This document shows, in pieces, positions 52,586-57,570 of a stretch of DNA of 57,570 nucleotides. The position numbers and the translations under genes were made by a program. The stretch lies in assembly GCA_002409595.1 (NCBI GenBank), contig DHNQ01000016.1, positions 1 through 57,570 of the forward strand. The letters run 5' to 3'. A model generated the notes under the pieces. The model saw only the letters and a program-made list of their open reading frames with translations. It was not told the DNA's origin and did no database searches. The DNA comes from Dysgonomonas sp. UBA5412 (GTDB lineage: Bacteria; Bacteroidota; Bacteroidia; Bacteroidales; Dysgonomonadaceae). The stretch's first letter is position 1, and every line of letters begins with the position of its first letter.

Positions 52586-55500
52586 ATGTCTTCAACAAAT
52601 ACAAATCAAAGAGTCAATTTTGCTTCAATCAAGAATCCACTACCTTACCCGGATTTCCTTGAAGTACAGCTAAAGTCATTCCGTGACTTTTTACAGCTTG
52701 ATACGCCTCCTGAAAGCAGGAAAAATGAAGGTTTATATAAAGTTTTCGCCGAAAACTTTCCTATAGCCGACACAAGAAACAACTTTGTATTAGAGTTTTT
52801 AGACTACTTTATAGACCCTCCTCGTTATACAATCGAAGAGTGTATAGAAAGAGGTCTCACATATAGTGTACCTCTGAAAGCTAAATTAAAACTCTACTGT
52901 ACAGACCCTGACCACGAAGATTTTGATACAGTTATCCAAGACGTATACTTGGGACTGATACCATATATGACTGACAAAGGTACTTTTGTCATCAATGGAG
53001 CGGAGCGTGTTGTTGTATCTCAATTACACCGTTCACCGGGTGTATTCTTCGGACAAACAATGCATGCCAATGGTACTAAGCTTTATTCAGCACGTATCAT
53101 TCCGTTCAAAGGATCTTGGATCGAATTTGCAACAGACATCAACAATGTCATGTATGCATATATAGATCGTAAGAAAAAATTACCTGTAACTACCCTGCTT
53201 CGTGCTATCGGATTTGAAAGTGACCGTGACATTCTTGAGATTTTCGATCTTGCAGAAGAAATCAAGGTTACAAAACAAAGCATAAAGAAAGTCTTAGGAC
53301 GGAAGCTTGCTGCCAGGATACTAAGAACCTGGATGGAAGACTTTGTTGATGAAGATACAGGTGAGGTTACATCAATTGAACGTAATGAAGTTATACTTGA
53401 ACGTGAAACTGTATTAGAAAAAGAACATCTTGATCTAATATTAGAATCTAACGTAACTTCGATCCTATTACATAAAGATTCTCAGCACCTTTCCGATTTT
53501 GCAATTATATATAATACATTGCAAAAAGACCCTAGTAACTCGGAAATTGATGCTGTTCGTCATATATACAGACAACTTCGTAGTGCTGAGCCGGCTGACG
53601 ACACTAGTGCTCGCGAAGTTATCAACAACTTATTCTTCTCTGAAAAACGCTACGATCTTGGTGAAGTAGGTCGTTACAGATTGAATAAAAAATTAGGTTT
53701 GTCTACAAGTGTTGACATCAGAGTATTGACAAAAAAAGATATCATCGAGATCATAAAATATTTGATCGAACTGATAAATTCTAAAGCAATCGTTGATGAT
53801 ATTGACCACTTGAGCAACCGTCGTGTACGTACAGTAGGAGAGCAACTTTTCAATCAATTTGGAGTTGGACTTAACCGTATGGCACGCATCATTCGTGAAC
53901 GAATGAATGTTCGTGACAATGAAGTATTTACTCCTATTGATTTGATCAATGCGAAAACTATTTCATCAGTCGTAAATACATTCTTTGGAACAAATGCTTT
54001 GTCTCAATTTATGGATCAAACCAATCCATTGGCTGAGATAACACATAAGCGTCGTATGTCTGCCCTTGGACCCGGTGGCCTTTCTCGTGAAAGAGCCGGA
54101 TTTGAGGTTCGTGACGTTCACTATACTCACTATGGACGTCTTTGTCCTATCGAGACTCCTGAAGGTCCGAATATCGGTCTTATTTCTTCTCTTTGTGTAT
54201 ATGCAAAAATAAATGATCTTGGCTTTATTGAGACACCTTATCGTAAGGTTGTTGATAGCAAGGTTGATTTGTCAGGAAATGGCATAATTTATTTAGCAGC
54301 AGAAGAGGAAGAAGATAAACTGATAGCACAAGGAAATGCTCCATTAAATGATGATGGCTCGTTTGTAAACAACAGAATCAAAGCCCGTCAAGATGCAGAC
54401 TATCCGGTTATTGAACCTCAGGAAGTAGAATTGATGGACGTATCTCCAACTCAGATTGCTTCTATCGCAGCATCATTAATTCCATTCTTGGAGCATGATG
54501 ATGCCAACCGTGCATTGATGGGATCTAACATGATGCGCCAAGCTGTACCATTAATGCGTACCGAAGCTCCTATTGTAGGAACTGGTATTGAAGGTCAGCT
54601 TATCCGCGACTCAAGAACCCAAATCGTTGCCGAAGGAGCCGGAGAAGTAGTATATGTAGATGCAAGTACAATCAAGATTAAATATGATCGTACTAACGAC
54701 GAAGAGTTTGTTGCTTTCGACGATGCTATCAAAACATATAATGTTCCTAAATTCCGTAAGACGAACCAGAATACAACAATCGACCTTCGTCCTATTTGCC
54801 ATAAAGGAGATAGAGTTATTCTCAACCAAATTCTAACAGAAGGTTATTCTACCGAACAAGGTGAACTTGCAATCGGAAAGAACCTGAAAGTTGCATTCAT
54901 GCCTTGGAAGGGATATAACTTTGAGGATGCTATTGTATTGAACGAACGCATCGTCCGTGAAGACATATTCACATCAGTACACGTAGAAGAGTTTTCTCTT
55001 GAAGTACGTGATACTAAACGTGGAGTAGAAGAACTTACTTCCGACATTCCAAACGTAAGTGAAGAAGCCACAAAGGATTTGGACGAAAGAGGTATTATTC
55101 GTGTTGGAGCACGTGTAGGTCCCGGAGATATTCTTATCGGTAAAATCACTCCTAAAGGAGAGTCTGATCCATCGCCGGAAGAAAAACTACTTCGTGCAAT
55201 ATTTGGAGACAAGGCGGGAGACGTTAAAGATGCTTCTTTGAAAGCTTCACCATCTCTAAAAGGTGTTGTTATCGGAACAAATCTATTCTCAAAAGCTGCA
55301 AAAAAAGGCAAAACAAAACTTTCGAGCAAAGCCCTATTGCCTAAGCTTGACGAAGAATACGAAGAAAAGATAGCTAAGGTGAAGAATGTATTAGTAGACA
55401 AAATACTAGTATTAACTGAAGGCAAGACATCCCAAGGAGTAAAAGACTATCTGAATGTAGATATTATAGCCAAAGGAGCTAAATTTACTAAGAGCGCCTT

Positions 55501-56398
55501 GGAAAACATCGATTATGAATCGGTACAAGTTAGCAACTGGACAACAGATGCTCACAAGAATGGTCTGATAAGAGATGTTATAGTTAACTATCTACGCAAA
55601 TATAAAGAACTTGATGCTGAATTAAAACGTAAGCGTTTCGATCTTACTATCGGGGATGAACTTCCTTCCGGTATTATACAGATTGCAAAAGTTTATGTAG
55701 CTAAGAAACGTAAAGTTCAGGTGGGAGATAAGATGGCAGGACGACACGGAAACAAGGGTATTGTATCCCGTATCGTACGTCAGGAAGATATGCCATTCTT
55801 ACCGGATGGAACACCGGTAGATATAGTTCTAAACCCATTGGGTGTGCCTTCTCGTATGAACCTTGGACAGATATTCGAAACTGTACTCGGTTGGGCAGGT
55901 AGAGAACTGGGTGTAAAATTTGCAACTCCTATTTTTGACGGGGCAAGCCTTGATGATCTCAACGCATGGACTGATAAAGCCAATGTGCCGAGATATGGTA
56001 AAGTTCGTCTGTTTGACGGAGGAACAGGAGACAGATTTGACCAACATGCGACAGTAGGTATTATCTATATGCTTAAACTGGGACACATGGTGGAAGATAA
56101 GATGCATGCCCGTTCTATCGGACCTTACTCTCTGATTACGCAACAGCCTCTTGGAGGTAAAGCTCAATTCGGGGGTCAACGTTTCGGAGAAATGGAGGTT
56201 TGGGCACTTGAAGCATTTGGTGCAGCATATATTTTGAGAGAAATACTTACAATCAAATCTGATGACGTGGTAGGACGCTCTAAAGCATATGAAGCCATTG
56301 TTAAAGGTGAACCAATGCCACAACCCGGCATACCGGAATCATTGAATGTATTACTACACGAAATGAGAGGTCTGGGATTAAGCGTTTCGCTTGACTAA
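52586..56398 (+). CDS. rpoB: RNA polymerase subunit beta
   Basis: 1270 residues, normal for Bacteroidota. It contains the rifampicin-pocket region (SQFMDQTNPLAEITHKRRMSALGPGGL, about 487-513), RRALMGSNMMRQAVPL-like NRALMGSNMMRQAVPL, and the C-terminal GGKAQFGGQRFGEMEVWALEA. The rifampicin-pocket His and Ser residues appear wild type (THKRRMSALG). Assembles with beta', alpha and omega. Confidence 0.98.
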   Translation: MSSTNTNQRVNFASIKNPLPYPDFLEVQLKSFRDFLQLDTPPESRKNEGLYKVFAENFPIADTRNNFVLEFLDYFIDPPRYTIEECIERGLTYSVPLKAKLKLYCTDPDHEDFDTVIQDVYLGLIPYMTDKGTFVINGAERVVVSQLHRSPGVFFGQTMHANGTKLYSARIIPFKGSWIEFATDINNVMYAYIDRKKKLPVTTLLRAIGFESDRDILEIFDLAEEIKVTKQSIKKVLGRKLAARILRTWMEDFVDEDTGEVTSIERNEVILERETVLEKEHLDLILESNVTSILLHKDSQHLSDFAIIYNTLQKDPSNSEIDAVRHIYRQLRSAEPADDTSAREVINNLFFSEKRYDLGEVGRYRLNKKLGLSTSVDIRVLTKKDIIEIIKYLIELINSKAIVDDIDHLSNRRVRTVGEQLFNQFGVGLNRMARIIRERMNVRDNEVFTPIDLINAKTISSVVNTFFGTNALSQFMDQTNPLAEITHKRRMSALGPGGLSRERAGFEVRDVHYTHYGRLCPIETPEGPNIGLISSLCVYAKINDLGFIETPYRKVVDSKVDLSGNGIIYLAAEEEEDKLIAQGNAPLNDDGSFVNNRIKARQDADYPVIEPQEVELMDVSPTQIASIAASLIPFLEHDDANRALMGSNMMRQAVPLMRTEAPIVGTGIEGQLIRDSRTQIVAEGAGEVVYVDASTIKIKYDRTNDEEFVAFDDAIKTYNVPKFRKTNQNTTIDLRPICHKGDRVILNQILTEGYSTEQGELAIGKNLKVAFMPWKGYNFEDAIVLNERIVREDIFTSVHVEEFSLEVRDTKRGVEELTSDIPNVSEEATKDLDERGIIRVGARVGPGDILIGKITPKGESDPSPEEKLLRAIFGDKAGDVKDASLKASPSLKGVVIGTNLFSKAAKKGKTKLSSKALLPKLDEEYEEKIAKVKNVLVDKILVLTEGKTSQGVKDYLNVDIIAKGAKFTKSALENIDYESVQVSNWTTDAHKNGLIRDVIVNYLRKYKELDAELKRKRFDLTIGDELPSGIIQIAKVYVAKKRKVQVGDKMAGRHGNKGIVSRIVRQEDMPFLPDGTPVDIVLNPLGVPSRMNLGQIFETVLGWAGRELGVKFATPIFDGASLDDLNAWTDKANVPRYGKVRLFDGGTGDRFDQHATVGIIYMLKLGHMVEDKMHARSIGPYSLITQQPLGGKAQFGGQRFGEMEVWALEAFGAAYILREILTIKSDDVVGRSKAYEAIVKGEPMPQPGIPESLNVLLHEMRGLGLSVSLD

Positions 56399-56408
56399 TA
56401 TATAAAAG

Positions 56409-56441
56409 CCGTTAGCTGAGTAGTTTGTATTCAGCTAGCGG
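56409..56441 (+). repeat. Hairpin in the rpoB-rpoC gap
   Basis: CCGTTAGCTGA (56409-56419) and TCAGCTAGCGG (56431-56441) form an 11-bp stem with one wobble. No T-run follows. Further AGCTAA/GGCTAACAGC-type words lie at 56463-56495, giving the gap a repetitive look. Confidence 0.5.
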
Positions 56442-56511
56442 ATTCTAAATACTCTAATAAACAGCTATCAGCATCAGCTAATGGCTAACAGCTTTTAAAG
56501 AAAGAAAGTAT

Positions 56512-57570
56512 ATGGCTTTTAGAAAAGAAAATAAAGTAAAGAGTAGCTTTTCAAAAATAACCGTAAGCCTTGCCTCTCCGGAAGAAATTCTGGAAGCTTC
56601 GAGCGGTGAAGTTTTGAAACCCGAAACAATCAACTACCGTACTTACAAACCAGAACGTGACGGACTTTTCTGCGAACGCATATTTGGTCCTGTAAAGGAT
56701 TATGAATGCCATTGCGGTAAATACAAAAGAATCCGTTACAAAGGTATTGTCTGCGACCGTTGTGGTGTTGAAGTTACAGAAAAAAAGGTACGCCGTGAAC
56801 GTACAGGGCATATCCACTTGGTAGTTCCCGTAGCTCACATATGGTATTTCCGTTCGTTACCTAATAAAATGGGATATCTACTTGGAATACCTACAAAAAA
56901 ATTGGATACTATCATCTACTACGAACGCTATGTCGTAATTCAGGCAGGAGCAGCAGTAGAAGAAGGTATTGCCGAAAAAGATCTTCTGACAGAAGATGAA
57001 TATTTGAACATATTAGACAAACTCCCTAAGGAAAATCAACTGTTAGATGACACTGATCCTAACAAGTTTATAGCCAAGATGGGAGCTGAAGCCGTATATG
57101 ACTTGCTATCTCGCATCAATCTTGATTCGTTAGCAAATACATTACGTCATAAAGCAAGCACAGATACATCTCAACAACGTAAGAACGAAGCGTTGAAACA
57201 ACTTCAAGTTGTAGAAGCATTCCGCGGATCGAAAGGCAAGAACAAACCTGAATGGATGATCGTTAAAATCGTTCCGGTTATTCCTCCGGAACTTCGCCCG
57301 CTAGTGCCTCTTGACGGAGGACGTTTTGCTACCTCTGACTTGAATGACTTGTATCGTCGTGTTATTATTCGTAACAACCGTCTGAAAAGACTAATAGATA
57401 TCAAAGCTCCGGAAGTTATCTTACGTAACGAAAAACGTATGCTTCAGGAAGCTGTTGACTCTTTGTTTGACAACTCTCGTAAATCGAGCGCTGTAAAAAC
57501 AGACGCAAACCGTCCATTGAAATCGCTATCCGATAGTTTGAAAGGTAAACAAGGACGTTTCCGTCAAAAC
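56512..57570 (+). CDS. rpoC: RNA polymerase subunit beta' (partial, runs off right edge)
   Basis: 353 residues visible from ATG at 56512 (MAFRKENKVKSSFSKI). The zinc-binding domain near the N-terminus shows CHCGKYK then CDRCGVEVTEKKVRRERTGHI. PVAHIWYFRSLPNKMGYLL and IVKIVPVIPPELRPLVPLDGGRF follow in the right order, up to the early clamp region. The active-site NADFDGD lies beyond the window. Confidence 0.97.
   Translation, partial: MAFRKENKVKSSFSKITVSLASPEEILEASSGEVLKPETINYRTYKPERDGLFCERIFGPVKDYECHCGKYKRIRYKGIVCDRCGVEVTEKKVRRERTGHIHLVVPVAHIWYFRSLPNKMGYLLGIPTKKLDTIIYYERYVVIQAGAAVEEGIAEKDLLTEDEYLNILDKLPKENQLLDDTDPNKFIAKMGAEAVYDLLSRINLDSLANTLRHKASTDTSQQRKNEALKQLQVVEAFRGSKGKNKPEWMIVKIVPVIPPELRPLVPLDGGRFATSDLNDLYRRVIIRNNRLKRLIDIKAPEVILRNEKRMLQEAVDSLFDNSRKSSAVKTDANRPLKSLSDSLKGKQGRFRQN

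Overview
The window reads as a chromosomal segment of an AT-rich member of the Bacteroidota, order Bacteroidales; a Dysgonomonas/Bacteroides-like genus is my inference. The grounds are: few genes have a Shine-Dalgarno sequence; upstream regions repeatedly carry the Bacteroidota -7 box TAnnTTTG, in the best cases with a -33 TTTG/TTG 19-20 nt before it; and several families are typical of the phylum (DUF3098, DUF5020, Bacteroidota-type LptD, inositol-lipid genes, the rpsU-xerC-hpf-tRNA-tuf-tRNA-secE-nusG-rplKAJL-rpoBC block).

Region 1 (1-4733, all minus) is a type VI secretion cargo island: the C-terminal tail of a broken VgrG, a 448-residue unknown that may be a loading adaptor, two small Imm17-like membrane proteins (one killed by an amber codon), and an Rhs/PAAR-like protein that runs off the left edge with its toxin end. 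A tRNA-Pro borders it. Region 2 (5385-7441, plus) pairs a Tsx-like outer-membrane protein (DUF5020) with an NCS2 purine permease.

Region 3 (7512-15043, minus) is the most interesting metabolic block, a large inositol-lipid locus: inositol-3-phosphate synthase, HAD phosphatase, PlsC-like acyltransferase, Aur1-type PAP2 enzyme, CDP-alcohol phosphatidyltransferase, GtrA-like protein, PgpA-like phosphatase, then an ATP-grasp protein and a nucleotidyltransferase. It carries candidates for two chemically different ways of putting phosphoinositol on a lipid, and a near-ideal promoter in front of pgpA.

Region 4 (15091-22070, minus) is housekeeping: pdxA, a SUKH-like ORF embedded by overlaps, rlmN, pgi, gpsA, lysS. 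Region 5 (22343-27965, plus): MATE transporter, TldD and TldE/PmbA, GHL10 glycosidase. Region 6 (27962-32277, minus): folK, queA, truB, uppP, DUF3098, ftsX. Region 7 (32509-37278): galM, rlmI, GNAT, hemolysin-III, coaA. Region 8 (37360-43998): a transglutaminase lipoprotein, LptD, and a membrane-anchored TPR protein.

Region 9 (44099-57570) is translation and transcription machinery: prfB with a classical +1 programmed frameshift, an ElaA-like GNAT, rpsU with an unusual leader, xerC, hpf, two tRNA-Thr, tuf, tRNA-Trp, secE, nusG, rplKAJL, rpoB and the start of rpoC. The best non-coding observations are here: a Shine-Dalgarno-led three-codon ORF plus an anti-SD-like sequence in the rpsU leader, a perfect 15-bp inverted repeat over the tRNA-tuf promoter, and a 36-bp element with a compensated dyad shared upstream of both acetyltransferase genes.
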